A stretch of DNA of 64,000 nt, taken from Trileptium ribeirensis (taxonomy: Eukaryota; Nematoda; Enoplea; Enoplida; Thoracostomopsidae). Below, piece by piece: positions 1 through 12,390 of this stretch (positions are counted from its first letter, which is position 1; each line of letters starts with the position of its first letter). The stretch lies in NCBI GenBank assembly GCA_030248225.1, contig JASANE010027935.1, forward strand, positions 1 to 64,000. Direction: 5' to 3'. The position numbers and the translations under genes were made by a program. Below the pieces are notes generated by a model, which was not told where the DNA came from, did no database searches, and worked only from the letters and a program-made list of their open reading frames with translations.

Positions 1-234
1 ATTCCCCCACATAAGCCATGTTAATAGAGACAGGATATTAAGGGAATGTTCTTAAGGTTAAATGGTAGGCAAAATTATTGTCTGTAACGAACAATATAAC
101 TATATTGGAACACTGTCTGAAAGGAATATGCCGTTATCTTCAAAGTATATCGAAAATTTATTCACAATTATCAGTTGCATCAAAGTGAACTGCGCATTTA
201 CAGATAGTATAGTTGGACTATAAAACATGTCAAA

Positions 235-300
235 CCATGGGCTGTGGTATGGTTTGCGCTCTCAGATGTTCTTTTTTCTAACGATATAACGTATTACTCC
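235..300. repeat. F4 element end fragment
   Basis: A short match to the end of the F4 inverted-repeat family: a CTCT.AG.TGTTCTTTTTTCTAAC core followed by GATATAACGT. The best full copy is at 56282-56810. Similar ends occur near 8415-8480, 17850, 28125-28175 and 42450. Seen by eye only; no terminal duplication was identified. Confidence 0.45.
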
Positions 301-675
301 TCTTGGTTAACTGAGCCGAAATAACATACAAATTCTAGAACGTATCCGGCCATGGTATTGACAATCATATGGTTGCTCTTCGAGAGCTATCAAAATCGAC
401 CACTCCATTCAAGGTCCCGGAAATATTTGAAGACCCGACATTTAGCAAAGTTTTCCAGTTTCCGCTGTCTACTAGCCAGGTAAAGAGATCGTTTATTTAA
501 AAGGCGAATTTATTCTATGCCATGCTTTGATCAAAGAATATACTATTCTATCGAATTATGTATTGCAAACTGATATTTTCATCGACATTATATAATAAAT
601 TGTTTTTAGGTTTTATGCGATTATAAATTTATTTGTAACGTATTTTTTGGAATGTACTCAGGTAAAATCTAGGAT

Positions 676-1150
676 AGTAAGTGTAAGATTGTACACTTAC
701 TCTGCAGGAGAGTAAGTGTAAGATCTTCGAGGCTTGGCTCGGTTCTGCGTGAAACAGGTTTGGCTAGGATCGGCCCCCGCTCTTCCGATAAAAAGCCTGC
801 TATGATTCGAGAGTTAAACACTCTTTTGTAATATAAAGCTTGCTTTTCTCTAATATTATAGGCAACACACTATACAAACCAACAAAGGAACTATATATAG
901 TTGCTTTTACAGGCTTTAACAGCCCAGTAGAGATAATTTTCGGCTGGCTTTGCTGTTGGCTGACTATTGTACATCAGTTGTTAAAATTGTTTGTGCTTTT
1001 AGGAAAGATTATAATTGCCGACCACAGTTCTACCAGATGCACTAGATCCCATGTCAGAGATAGATTTTAGACCTGGTACGACTCGGCTCATCACACATTG
1101 CGGCAGACTGGGTTCGGCTTTGGGGCTGACCTTATAGCAAACACTATCAC
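676..1150. repeat. Degenerate F1-family element with terminal hairpin
   Basis: The interior resembles the F1 copies at 14064-14754 and 43597-44284, with a CGGCCC...AAAAGCCTGCTATG block and a right end reading GGCTTTGGGGCTGACCTTATAG. The left edge holds a hairpin, AGTAAGTGTA (676-685) against TACACTTACT (692-701), and a third direct copy of AGTAAGTGTA at 711-720. Divergence is high, so membership is an inference. Confidence 0.4.
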
Positions 1151-3080
1151 CTGTATCGAGCAGTATAAACTAATTTTTTAACAATTGGAACAGTGTAGAC
1201 AACACTGCTATTGCAAGGGCGGACAGGATGCACTGATTTCACTTAGCCATATCACAAATGAACACACACGGACCGTGAGTATCAACAGTTTCGAAATATA
1301 CATACTAGTCTCTTCTCAAGTTCACCACAAAATATTGGTAGAAAATTTTTGCAAACCGGCTTTGCAATATAATAATATATACTGTATAACTGCATTGCGA
1401 GAAATGAAACATAATATTGAAATTTTTAGCAAAATACACATGAAATATACAAATTTGAATGTTTTTGTTTTGATAGAATCAGTCAGATCGATTCATGTGG
1501 TGGCATTTTGAACGAAGGTAGGTGTTGGAGCACCAAATTCCTACCAGAATCTTGACGTAGCCAATGACTCCGATTTTAGCTTAAGCCCACATTCATGTCG
1601 CTTGTTGGTGTTATCACTGAGAATACTGTTGACGGGCACAGATTACAGAGACGAATACTCTGGACAGACCGTTTTTCATAACTTGAGATCTCTAACAAGT
1701 CTCAGATCCAACTGACAATTAATAATGATGAAATTATGTTTATTCGCAACCGCTGGGAAAGCATTAATGCTTAAAAAGTTTCGTCTACAGAAAAGCAGGA
1801 CTGAGCATGATCCTTAGTGATAACTGAAACGAATAATTTCGGTGGTTTAGGTACTGTAGAACCCCAAACTGTGTCTTTGCTCAGTACTTTAGGCTTAAAA
1901 GATCAAAATTTAGTACCAAAATTTAGGAATTTGTTGCGATAAAACAAAAATTGAGGCCGAAATTGTTTGTAAATTCAAACGATTTAACAAATGAGTTCAT
2001 TGTGATATTGATTTATTGTTTTCTTAACTCTCTGAGAATCGTTTGCACGCTTAAATTAAAATAACTACCTTTTTATTTGAGGGTAAAATTGGTAAGTGCA
2101 ATAATTTTTGTGGTTGGACGAGTTGACAGAAACCGCAGCGTGATTGTTTGACCGCTTGTTACGTCGTACCCATACAATATTCACATTAAACATATTCCAT
2201 GTTGCCGTTCTATGGATTATTGAACCGGTTTCTGGGTTCACCTAGGCCACTATTCGTTGCAATGCATACTGAGGCGGCTGCAAAAAGAAATCATGGATAA
2301 AACAGCACCAAAGATTTGCATAGCTGCCGTGTGCGAAACATAATGGAATTATTTTTAGATTCACTTTTTGGGCAACTACCCCGAATTATATTAAATCTGA
2401 AGAAATTTATGCTAAAACAAATGGTATCGGCGTATCATCCAGGGAACTTATAAAGTTAACTACGTATCACAATATATTTACACAAAACCCTGCATATTAT
2501 CAAGTCACAGCTCGAACAATTAATGTACAATGCCAATTTGCCTAAATGTAGTTTGGCAGGGTATGGCTTATGCGTTTTTCAATACACGTATCGTATCGGC
2601 TCCGGTGGATGCTTAAATATATTTTCTATGTCAGCAAAAATGAATCTTGAACTAAGGTTTGAATAGGTAATTCACACGGAATTCGGGTTCCGTGTCCATT
2701 TCCGTTGTGCCCAAATATTTAAACTTAAAAAACTAAATATCGCGTTCAGTGCTGCAAAAATACTTTCTTGTTCATAACTGCAAGATTTTCAGGGGCTGTT
2801 AACAAAAGATAACATATCGATACCAAAGTGACAAGCAAATAGAACATATATTTATTAGTGACATTTTTAAATGTTCCGAAAAGATGCAGTTCCGTCTAAT
2901 GTAGTGGTCAGAATCCAGCATTTAGAGTCCTGTCAACAAAAATAATTTATATAACTGTTGTTATTATCACATATTTTCAGGTATCAACTGTTTATCCGGG
3001 AATATACGTTTGTTACGGCGCTGTGGTCCCTCATGGCTACGGCTGTTGCTATAATGTGAAAAATGATGAAATAATTTTTG
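1151..3080. other. Intergenic, no supported feature
   Basis: A+T-rich unique-looking sequence. The longest open frame (1185-1511, +) starts at TTG and shows no domain or conserved motif, so it is not called. No RNA gene or tandem repeat was seen. Confidence 0.5.
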
Positions 3081-3347
3081 CTATTTCATGTTTTCGTTCG
3101 TGTGAGAAGACGGATTGTGAGCGATTTGCTGATATTCTTGCAAAAACGCTTTTAAACATGAAAAAAATTTTATCCGAGATCTCTGACTCGTAACGTGGTT
3201 AAATTGCTGATCTAAACATTTTTTAATTTTTTGGCCAGCAGCTACTAGTGCAAGTGTGGCAATATCTGCTCTGCTTGATGTAACTACACTACCGAAATCA
3301 GAAACCGATGCTCGTTTTATTGTTCCAAAGAATTCGTACAATGTCAA
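3081..3347 (-). CDS. Unassigned ORF, possible 3' exon
   Basis: An 88-codon open frame on the minus strand that reads more like coding sequence than its surroundings: mixed amino-acid use, an Ala/Leu-rich central helix-like stretch (DIATLALVAAGQKIKK, about residues 28-43), then a charged helical C-terminus ending in a polar tail. The first codon given is TTG and there is no ATG upstream in frame, so if real it would be a terminal exon or a fragment. Its 5' edge coincides exactly with the start of the 98-bp tandem array at 3345. I recognise no family. Chance ORF is a realistic alternative. Confidence 0.2.
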   Translation of the reverse strand: MTLYEFFGTIKRASVSDFGSVVTSSRADIATLALVAAGQKIKKCLDQQFNHVTSQRSRIKFFSCLKAFLQEYQQIAHNPSSHTNENMK

Positions 3348-3835
3348 ATCACAGAAAAGAAAAGCAATTTCAAAACAGGATTATAGTACAGAGTCATGCC
3401 CAGTCCTTGTCGGATTTCAAGTTTTATCTAGCTAGTGAAGTTCAGATCACAGACGAGAAAATAATCTTCAAATCAGGATTATGGTAAAAAGCCATGCCCA
3501 GTACTGGTCGGATTTCAAGATTTATTCATCTAGTGAAGTTCAGATCACAGAAGAGAAAATGTTTTCAAATCAGGATTATAATGAAAAGCCATGCCCAGTC
3601 CTGGTCAGATTTCAAGTTTTATCCAGCTAGTGAAGTTCAGATCACAGAAGAGAAAATAATCTTCAAATCAGGATTACAGTAAAAAGCAATGGCCAGTCCT
3701 GGTCGGATTTCAAGTTTTATCCACCTAGTGAAGTTCAGATCACAGACGAGGAAATAATCTTCAAATCATGATTATAATGAAAAGCCATGTCCAGTCCTAG
3801 TCAGATTTTAAAGTTTTATCCAGCTAGTCCATCTT
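3345..3835. repeat. 98-bp tandem repeat, about 5 copies
   Basis: The core GTGAAGTTCAGATCACAGA recurs with starts near 3436, 3534, 3631 and 3729, a period of 97-98 bp, and partial units lie at both ends. Each unit also carries ATGCCCAGTCCTGGTCGGAT and CTTCAAATCAGGATTATA. Units differ by a few substitutions and small indels. Confidence 0.9.
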
Positions 3836-4414
3836 ATCGAGCGTATTTTCAGTAATATTTTCTTGTATGCAGTGTCATATTAACTAGATCAGTGTTGCAG
3901 ATGTTTTTGTAAACTGTGAATTATATTTTTTGTTTTGAAGTTTGGAGGAAACTTATTCGCTGTGACACGTTTTGTTAAAGGTATATCTAGTTATAGAAAC
4001 CGATTCCTCACAATTTTACAGGCTACGGTCGAGTCTGGGTGGTCGCGACTTGCCAGAGTTTAGGCAATAGAATTTTCGGGTGTTGTCGGATAGTCAACTT
4101 AAACGTCAGTTAGCTCGGATCACAAAGGCTTTAACGATTTTATAAATTTTTTTTATGTTTTTCAGCATCGTAGGGATATTGCCAAAAATCATCACTTCTA
4201 GTTTGATAATAATAGTTCAATAATTGAGAGGCAATTGATGTGATTTAGAGCTGATGTAGCATATGTGGTAGGCGTATGTCATACGCAACTGCTTTTAAGT
4301 CTTTTAATACATTATGCGTAGTAAAACTGATCAATTTTGTATGGTTCCTAAATGTTTACAGTTTGGAAATATATACACCACGTAGTTTTACTTGATACGA
4401 GTAATGGACAATTA
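3836..4414. other. Intergenic, no supported feature
   Basis: A+T-rich sequence between the 98-bp array and an F2 element. Nothing recognisable in either strand. Confidence 0.5.
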
Positions 4415-4855
4415 TGCGGGTTCACGTTATAATGTCTAGAACGTTAAGAACCTATGTACACCACACAGTATCAGATAAAACGTCGACAACAGGGTGTCTT
4501 ATACACCTCCATGTTATTTTATAAATTTATTCAATGGTAGATAACTCAGGGTATTGCCAGTTATCGCCATTGCCAAGCACATCGTGTCTTCTTGCAGTTT
4601 TGCAAGTGTGCAGCATTATTTTATCAACGTTCATATGGTTTAGATACAAATATCGAAAATAAAAAACCACACATCACAGTTGACTAATAAACCGCATTAG
4701 TTACAGGCGGTGTTCACCGAATTATTTTCATTGTGTCGTACACCTTCGAAAAATGATTTACAGTATGGGTGTAACTCTGACTATCTATACGGTATGGTCA
4801 CGACTACTAGAGATGAAAGCTATAAACACCGAGTACATTATATCGTGAACGCCAC
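4415..4855. mobile_element. F2 miniature inverted-repeat element, diverged copy
   Basis: Left end TGCGGGTTCACGTTATAATG and right end CATTATATCGTGAACGCCA are inverted relatives. Inside the left end is the family-specific ACAACAGGGTGTCTTATACACC block, also seen at 19615-20114 and 34826-35410. About 440 bp, no coding capacity. Confidence 0.75.
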
Positions 4856-5654
4856 AAAACACTGGAATTCGATAAGCCAAAATTGACATTGGTACGATTT
4901 ATAAACTGCTCTTTTTTACTTTTAGACGAAAACAGCTTGATGTTGTTTCACATTATGTATTCCTTGCCAAAACGTGCAATAATGTTATAATAGCTTTAAT
5001 ATATATATTGTATTGATTGTGTATAGTATAGAGTGTAGTAAATATATCTAGAATCTATATTCCATGCTTTGGCTATTTTCATGAACTAAAATTTCTTATA
5101 AATATCAACCATTCTATAACGGTATACCAAAAACTTGTTTTTTGCACATGTATAGTTATGTTAATCGAAACGATAAAAATGTTTCGTCATTTCATGCAAT
5201 TATAAAATTATGAAATTCCGAAGATTCTGTCATTTTTGTCGTTAACACATTCTGTCAAATTCATATATGACCACATTGACATGAATCATATGTGTGATGG
5301 GTGTACGACAATTATGCAACGTACTGAATGCATATGTCAGATTCACGACCGTTGAATGTGAGTATTTTTAAAAGATGAGTGGTATTGCGTGCGATAATAC
5401 ACAGTAAAATTGGAAGCTGGATTGCTTCAAAGCATACACGCCTACGCAGGGTTCATCATGGGGGATACCCCCTGAGGCCTCGGACACCCTGAAATGCGGC
5501 AACCAACATCCCTGCCCCCTCCACAGCGGCAGGAGGTCGTCAATTTTTTTGGCACCCATTCCTCCAGGAACTTCTCCTGGGCCTCCACCACCAGAGATAA
5601 CCTATCCCGTGAACCCCGACCACTGACGTTCCTGGTACCACGAAGAATCAGTGT
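4856..5654. other. Intergenic with a G+C-rich patch
   Basis: 4856-5440 is A+T-rich with nothing recognised. 5440-5600 is abruptly G+C-rich and contains GGGGATACCCCCTGAGGCCT, a motif shared with the F10 family near 12970, 15010 and 47740. It abuts the gypsy-like pol fragment and may be part of the same insertion or an independent relic. Confidence 0.4.
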
Positions 5655-6480
5655 GCAGGCGTCAAAGCGTTTCATCAGATTCCAATAACACGGTAAGATA
5701 TTGAAAAGACGGCTATCACAATACAATTCGGCATATACCATTTGGTCTCCAAAACGCGTCTCAAACGTTGCAAACCCTGATGGATCACGTATTTTGAGAT
5801 ATGATGTTCGTCAAAATGTACATCAACGATATTCTCGTGGCAAGTGCCACCAATGATGAACATCGCGATCATTTCAACCGCTCATTCGCACGTCTTGACG
5901 AAAAAGGACTCAAACTCAAACGAGCCAAATGCGAATGCTTCAAGCCGACTTCGAATTTGTTGGTGTAGAAGTAACTAAAGACGGAATACGCATTCTTGCG
6001 CGCAATGTTAAGGTGATAAATCGATTTTTGTAGCAAACAACACTCAGCGAATTGTGACGATTCCTCGTCCTGTATGGTTTTTTACCACAGAGTCACCGAA
6101 GGCTACTCTCGAATTGCTGCGAATCTGTCGAAATCGGCGAAATTGAATAAAGGATTGAAATCTTCTTAGGTAGCTACAATCGAATGGTCCGACGATGTCG
6201 AATATTCGTGACCCAAGTGTCCGATGCTTGTTTATCGGCAACGCAATTCTAACAAATTATCCCGACGAATTATCTCATTGAACCAAGCCGCTGTTACAGT
6301 TCCGCAGCTGATTCTCAGTGACGCACTCCGTCCAATCGCTTTCTTTCCTCGAAAGTTCAGCGACTGCGAACGCAAAGAAGTCGTCTCTACCTGGGACTGC
6401 TGGCAATCTGTCTCAGTGTCAAACATTTAGACAGCTTCATCGGTCAATCAGTGACCCTGTACACTGACCATAAACCGCAG
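5655..6480 (+). pseudogene. Ty3/gypsy-like pol relic (reverse transcriptase to RNase H)
   Basis: Broken reading frames on the + strand retain the order of a Ty3/gypsy polymerase. VKAFHQIPIT and EKTA lie near 5660-5720. YINDILVAS, the catalytic Y-x-D-D box with the first Asp changed to Asn, is at 5819-5845. RLDEKGLKLKRAKCECF follows near 5900. A thumb/connection segment (YHRVTEGYSRIAANLSKSAK) lies near 6075-6135. RNase H remnants follow (SDACLSATQF near 6220, PIAFFPRKFSDCERKE near 6337, TDHK near 6463). Several frameshifts and stops separate these blocks, so it is dead. No LTRs or primer-binding site were recognised, and integrase is absent. It ends where the 212-bp tandem array begins. Confidence 0.85.
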
Positions 6481-7745
6481 GATAGTGTCATGATAAGCGT
6501 ACAGCATATCAACGCACAGAAGTGCTCAACAAAAGTGAACATCCAACATAGGTGAATTAAGCATCTTAGTTATGCCCACAAGCACACAGTATAAAGTTTG
6601 TACAAAATAAAAGCAGCCAATTGAATCCAATATTTGGTAGAAGAACATTTAATACAAATCAATGATTCTTTCCTTGCGTTCTCGTATTCACAGGATAGTG
6701 CCATCATGAGTGAACTGCATATCGACGCACAGAAGTGTTCAAGAAAAGTGAACACCCAACGTAGGTGAATTAAGCATCTTAGTTATGCCCGCAAGCACAC
6801 AGTATAAAATGTGTGCAAAATAAAAGCAACAATCGAATCCAATATTTGATAGCAGAATTTTTAATACAAATAAATGATTCTTTCCTTGCGTTCTCGTGTT
6901 CACGGGATAGTATCATGATGAGCGTACTGCATATCGACGCACAGAAGTGCTCAAGAAAAGTGAACATCCAACGTAGGGGAATTAAACAGCTTAGTTATGC
7001 CCACAAGCAAACAGTATAAAATGTGTGCAAAATAATAGGAACCAATGGAATCCAATATTTGATAACAGAACATTTAATACAAATAAATTATTCTTTCCTT
7101 GCGTTCCCGTGTTCACAGGATAGTGTCATGATGAGCGTACTGCACATCGACGCAGAGAAGTGCTCAAGAAAAGTGAACATTCAACGTAGGTGAATTAAAT
7201 AGCTTAGTTATGCCCACAAGCAAACAGTATAAAATGTGTGCAAAATAAAAGCAACCAATCGAATCCAATATTTGATAGCAGAACTTTTAATACAAGTAAG
7301 TGATTCTTTCTTTGCGTTCTCTTCTTCACGGGATTGTGTCATGATGAGCGTACTGCATATCGACGCACAGAAGTGCTCAGGAAAAGTGAACATCCAACGT
7401 ACGTGAATTAATTAAGCATCTCAGTTATGCCCGCAAGCACACAGTATAAAGTTTGTACAAAATAAAAGCAACCAGGAGAATCCAATATTTGGTAGCATAA
7501 CTTTTAATACAAATAAATCAATCTTTTCTTGCGTTCTCGTGTTCATGTTATAGCGTCATCATGAGCGAACTGCATATCGACGCACAGAAATGCTCAGAAA
7601 CGTGAACATCCAACGTAGGTGAATTTAGCATCTCAGTTATGCCCGCAAGCACACAGTATTAAATTCGTATAAAATAAAAGCAACCAATCGAATCCAATAT
7701 GTGATAGCAGAACTTTTAATAGTGTCATGATGAGCGTACTGCTTC
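6480..7745. repeat. 212-bp tandem repeat, about 6 copies
   Basis: The core ATCGACGCACAGAAGTGCTC recurs with phases at about 6512, 6725, 6937, 7150, 7363 and 7580, spacings of 212-217 bp. A partial unit ends at 7742 (AGTGTCATGATGAGCGTACT). Units are about 90% alike. The similar minus-strand open frames that appear in three units (61-62 codons) are products of the repeat, not genes. The array starts directly at the 3' edge of the gypsy-like relic. Confidence 0.92.
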
Positions 7746-9535
7746 AGAAAACGACTATGAAACGTTTTGTTGTCTTAAATTTCTAGGCCCTTTGTGTGTC
7801 TAAACTGTTAGGATAGTGTTTTCTAAATGAAGATTGTCTTAGCAACAGTAGTCTTTGTCAATTTTGATCCCATTAACTGAAACATCGCAAGAAAATCCGC
7901 CAAATGCGTATTCTTCTATAGCAAGACAGCGGCACACATGCCGATCTGAGGTTACAGATGCGACGCAGATGGAATCTGCATACAATAACTGTTATCACGA
8001 CGACAAGCACTTACAGGACATTCTTTAGTTACACAATACGACAAAAATGATCCCAGACTAAGGATCCAGCCGCACTGCAAGTAAACATAAATGCGTTTCC
8101 ATGAATAACGTTTCCAGCGAGATGCATTTATGTGTAGATGTGTGTTTTAGATAATGCAGTGTTTGGGTGCCTCTTACATGAGATTGATAAATCCAAATAT
8201 AGTAATCAGGCTGACGCCCAGACTAAAAACATAAGTCAGATTGACCTGGACATTCCCCGGTGACAGATGGCAAATACAAAATTATAATTTTATTCTCTAA
8301 ATAGATCGATTGACGCAATTTAGCGTTTGAACCAAAATTACTTAGTGCATCGTGATAGAGTAACACAGTCCATCCCGTAAATTCAAGCACGCACTTACGT
8401 GCTACACTATTTCTAGGCCTAAGTCGGGGGACTGCCACCCTGGAACACCTAACTCTATGTTGTTCTTTTTGCTTACGATTTGACGTATTGTCAGTCAGTG
8501 TTACCCGGCAGCCCTATTTGCAAGAGTGTATTCCTCTTATGGGCAAACGGGAACGCCGATGGCTGTTTTCTTGCTTTGTAGTTTCTTTTCAAGATTCTTG
8601 ATATAAATTCTCTTTGGACATAGAGTCTGTAGCATTAAAAAATTATACTCCTATTAAGTATAAGAAAGAGTGTATTCAAAATTTATTTAATTATAGGATT
8701 GTCAATAGTTTTAGGGTGTCAGCCTAACAGAGAATTGAAACGTTGAGATTCTCTTATTCGAGGTAACTCATCTATTTTCTATAACTCCAACACTCTACTT
8801 TCAGAGCAGTTTACACCATTCTTTTAAACGACTTCTTAGACCACCCAAATTTCTACAACTTCCTACAGGTTTTGAGGCGTTTAAATATACATATTTAATT
8901 GGTGAAAAATATTCAATGTGATAAAATGTTAAAATTAAAAAAGGTACTAAAATGATTTAATCGACGTAAAAATACCCCAAACGTACGAGAATATTCTGTT
9001 TTTGCCCGAGCTACAAAGATCAATAACAACAACTGTGTATTGTCTAAATTGGATAGATAATTGAATATACAATCGTTTTTCTATCTTAAAATGGCTCATT
9101 GTGACCTCACACTGAGCTGAGTTATCTTAAGTAATACAGTTTGAATATTTTAACAAAAACATCTTTATTTTTAAAGATACACATAAACAAACAAAATACA
9201 CAAAAAATACAAAAAATAACAACTTTATTACGAACACAAAATGTTGTTAAAACTCATAATAACAGTCCGTTGGAGTTCGGCCCACTTTGGTACTTTGACT
9301 TGTTCGGTTTTTAAACATTTCAAAGCAGTAAGGCTAACTCCTTCTTAATGCACACTTATCTATGTTCCTTTGCTATAGTTAAATCATATCCTTCTATTTC
9401 GTATACGATTTTAATAAGTCTACATAGCTTCAAAGTTTCTTGTGTTTAGGAACAAGAACAACTGGATAGTGCTATTTTTCAACTTTTAACAACATGTAAT
9501 AATTTTGATAGAATCATTGTTTTAAAACTATACAT
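7746..9535. other. Intergenic with an F4 fragment
   Basis: Mostly unique A+T-rich sequence. 8415-8480 matches the end of the F4 family (CCTAAGTCGGGGGACTGCC, then TGTTGTTCTTTTTGCT). 9170-9240 is an A-rich stretch with several ACAAA/ATACAAAAAA runs. No gene recognised. Confidence 0.45.
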
Positions 9536-9539
9536 TTAT

Positions 9540-9804
9540 CCCTTTCATGCCCGAATTAATTTGTGTATCGTGCAATGTTTGACAAACTCAAGCCTGCGCC
9601 AGGGATCGAACCCGAAACGCACGGGTGAAACTAGTGTACGCAAACCACTGAGCTATCTGAGAGCTGTTGCTCTGTTCCCTAAGGAACCTCACTATGCGAG
9701 CGAATAACAACGCACATTCAAACGCACAATATACGACAAACTCAGTAAACACAACGAGTCGCAATGTGCGCTGGGTCCGTTTGGGCCTAGTGGGCATGAG
9801 AGGG
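9540..9804 (-). mobile_element. piggyBac-like miniature element with tRNA-like promoter, copy 1
   Basis: A 265-bp element with inverted ends CCCTTTCATGCCC (left) and GGGCATGAGAGGG (right), flanked by TTAT and TTAG. These are one-base variants of the TTAA target duplication expected for piggyBac-type elements. On the minus strand it carries an A-box (TAGCTCAGTGG, 9645-9655) and a B-box (GGTTCGATCCC, 9602-9612) at tRNA-like spacing, inside a sequence that can be read as a tRNA-derived segment. The predicted minus-strand ORFs over it are artefacts. Confidence 0.8.
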
Positions 9805-9835
9805 TTAGTTATACAATAGGTTAATTTTTAATTAA

Positions 9836-10100
9836 CCCTTTCATGCCCGAATTAATTTGTGTATCGTGCAATGTTTGACAAACTCAAGCCTGCGCCAGGG
9901 ATCGAACCCGAAACGCACGAGTGAAACTAGTGTACGCAAACCACTGAGCTATCTGAGAGCTGTTGTTCGGTTCGTTAAGGAACCTCACTATGCGAGCGAA
10001 TAACAACGCACGTTCAAACGTACAATATACGACAAACTCAGTAAACACAACGAGTCGCAATGTGCGCTGGGTCCATTTGGGCCTAGTGGGCATGAGAAGG
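9836..10100 (-). mobile_element. piggyBac-like miniature element with tRNA-like promoter, copy 2
   Basis: The same length (265 bp) and orientation as copy 1 and about 96% identical, separated from it by 31 bp. The left flank is an intact TTAA (9832-9835); the right flank is TTAT (10101-10104). The A- and B-box positions are conserved. The pair could be two insertions or a duplication of one. Confidence 0.8.
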
Positions 10101-10104
10101 TTAT

Positions 10105-11732
10105 AAGGTTCCTAACTTTGATTCGTGCAACTTTATTCAGCGATAATTTTCATCCCAGTAAAATTCTGAGTCATTGGTTCAATGATAGTATGTTTGAGGT
10201 CATATGTTCACCCTGGAGCCCGTTGTCTTAAGGTCTAAACTTTTGTATCCCGATTGGAGTTATTTTTAATCCAGCTTAGCTCGACTGTTGCAAATAAATT
10301 TGTCATTTATCAAATTCACCCTAACTAAAGTGATAACAATGTCTTGGTTTGCTTTATTATTAGTGCTATGTTATATGCTGCAAAGAATACATATACGTAC
10401 TACCGTACTTCAATTGTGTAGCTTATGTGTGATGTAGTCTTTATGTTCCATTGCTTTCTCTTATGGCTGTTTTGATGCCTCGAATACACATATGTGAGTT
10501 ATATTGACCCCTCTTAATAACATTTTCACCCCAGCTAGTTACGATTTCAATAAAAAATCATATGCTTTAATCAATTTTTCTTTAAAAGCGATACAGACAC
10601 TGCCATTGAAAATATATATATAGCTTTCTATGCAACAGAACATAGCATATACATGGTATCTGTCGCTATATATAGCGTAGGGCTTTAGTGTTGTTAGAAA
10701 TTTTTTTACAACGCAGAAACTATGGTTGATATGTTTTTGTTAATGTCAAAATATTGAAGCATATTGAAAAAGTTATGTTTCATTAAGCACAAAATTAAAA
10801 CTTAATTATAAGCTGTATCCTGTTTACTAGGTAGGCATATAATGGCGCGAGTTAACAAAAACATTCGTAAATTCGGATTTATACGAGAGTGGTCGTTCAA
10901 CTGCTAATATATAGACGGAATGGATATCGTAAACTGACCTGTATTTTACTGTATTAGATCGAAATGTAGCAAAATGTTGGGTGCACTCGTAAAATTAAGC
11001 ATAAAAATAATTTTACGATGTATCAAAAACTATGTTCAAAAACAATCGCGATAATATATGTTGCGCACGAGCTGAAACCTTGGGTATATCAAAATTGCTT
11101 ACGTGAGCAATTTTATGATGCTGAAATATGTTTAAAAATTCATGTATGGCAGTAATAATATACACATACACAAGTACGATAATAATCACATATATACTGT
11201 GAAATTTGTGGATAATTTTATTATGCTCTTGACTGATCACCAAATGGTCTAAAATCATGCAGTAGTCTTTTGGTACTAAGACATCGGAATTGTCTGGTTG
11301 GATGAATTTTGAGTACAGTCACTGAAACAAAGGAACCGAAGAGTTCTTGCAAACGTTATAGTGAGAAAACCGGACAATTTCCTTTATTGTTGACATACAT
11401 AACTCAACTCTGGCAGGTCAGATTGGTCCGCACATAGCTCAAATTGAAAAGCACGAAATCTCTATTAAATTTGTGCTCTGTAGTTGGGCGTAAGGATAAA
11501 TTCCAACATTTTGCCTCTAAAAACGAGCCAAATGGGATTTGGTCGGACCCAAAGGTGGCCGAATAATCATGTTATTTATAGCATCGCGACAACCATGGAG
11601 ATATCTAAGTCATATTAAGCTCGTTTTTTTAGCAAATATACCACTGTAAGACTTTTTATAGGGGTAAAACAATATTTCGCTATGCTACTCGTTTATGATG
11701 TACTTTTTGGATCAAAAGGATTATTAAATGGG
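10105..11732. other. Intergenic, no supported feature
   Basis: A+T-rich sequence. Around 10608-10675 there are short inverted stretches (ATATATATAGC against GCTATATATAGC). No coding or RNA gene recognised. Confidence 0.5.
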
Positions 11733-12390
11733 CTCATGAGGCACAAAATACACGGAAACTGCAAATATCTTCGTGACTGTTCTAGTCATCTGGAGTAGAA
11801 ATTGTTTTTCATATTGTAGAGCACTTTAGCCTCTATATATGTGCTTGGTGTACTGCTATAATCACTATTTACACAGCCGGCAAGGTCAAAAAGTATTTTC
11901 GAAAAATATACGAAAAGAGCGATGACCGGAACCACTGGAGGTATACAGGTGTTATTGGTCTCATTTTGTAGAACAATTTATGCTCTACATATCGGCACAT
12001 GGTGTTCCGCTATCGACATTATACGCAACAGTGATCGTTTAAAATGGCTTTTGAAAAGGCTCATGTAATCAAAATATACGAAAACAAACAATATCTCCGT
12101 AACTGTTGATATATATAGCAGTTATTCTTATTTTGTAGAGTAACCCATCCTATATTTTGTAGAACAAACCATCCTCTATAAAATACAGTTGCAGTACTGC
12201 TATAGTCATTTTTACGCTGCATGTTTAAGTCAAAATAGGTTTCTGAATGGACATATAAGACCAAAAATACTCGTAAACAGCAATATCTCAGTGGTCGCTT
12301 GAATAATAACAAGTGTGATTGGTCTCATTTGGTAGAGCAATTTATCCTCTATGCAGATGCACTTTTTAATTGCCTAAATACCCAACAAGC
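11733..12390. repeat. Old, degenerate 160-190-bp tandem repeat
   Basis: Loosely matching units each show a run of the type AT..GGC....AAAATAC.CG.AAAC, then AATATCT..GTG/A, then TTTTGTAGA.CA.TTTA.CCTCTA, then a GTACTGCTAT..TCA block. Starts are near 11733, about 11900, 12054 and 12247. Divergence is high, implying an old array. Confidence 0.6.

Noticed and set aside
1185..1511. 108-codon ORF as a gene
   Set aside because: TTG start, no motif, and stop-rich sequence on both sides.
6570..7393. Repeated minus-strand ORFs of 61-62 codons
   Set aside because: They are the same frame read through successive 212-bp satellite units, with no upstream ATG context or conservation beyond the DNA repeat.
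9588..10093. tRNA gene on the minus strand
   Set aside because: A- and B-boxes are good, but the sequence lies inside two near-identical elements with inverted ends and TTAA-like flanks, and a full cloverleaf with a clean acceptor stem is not evident.
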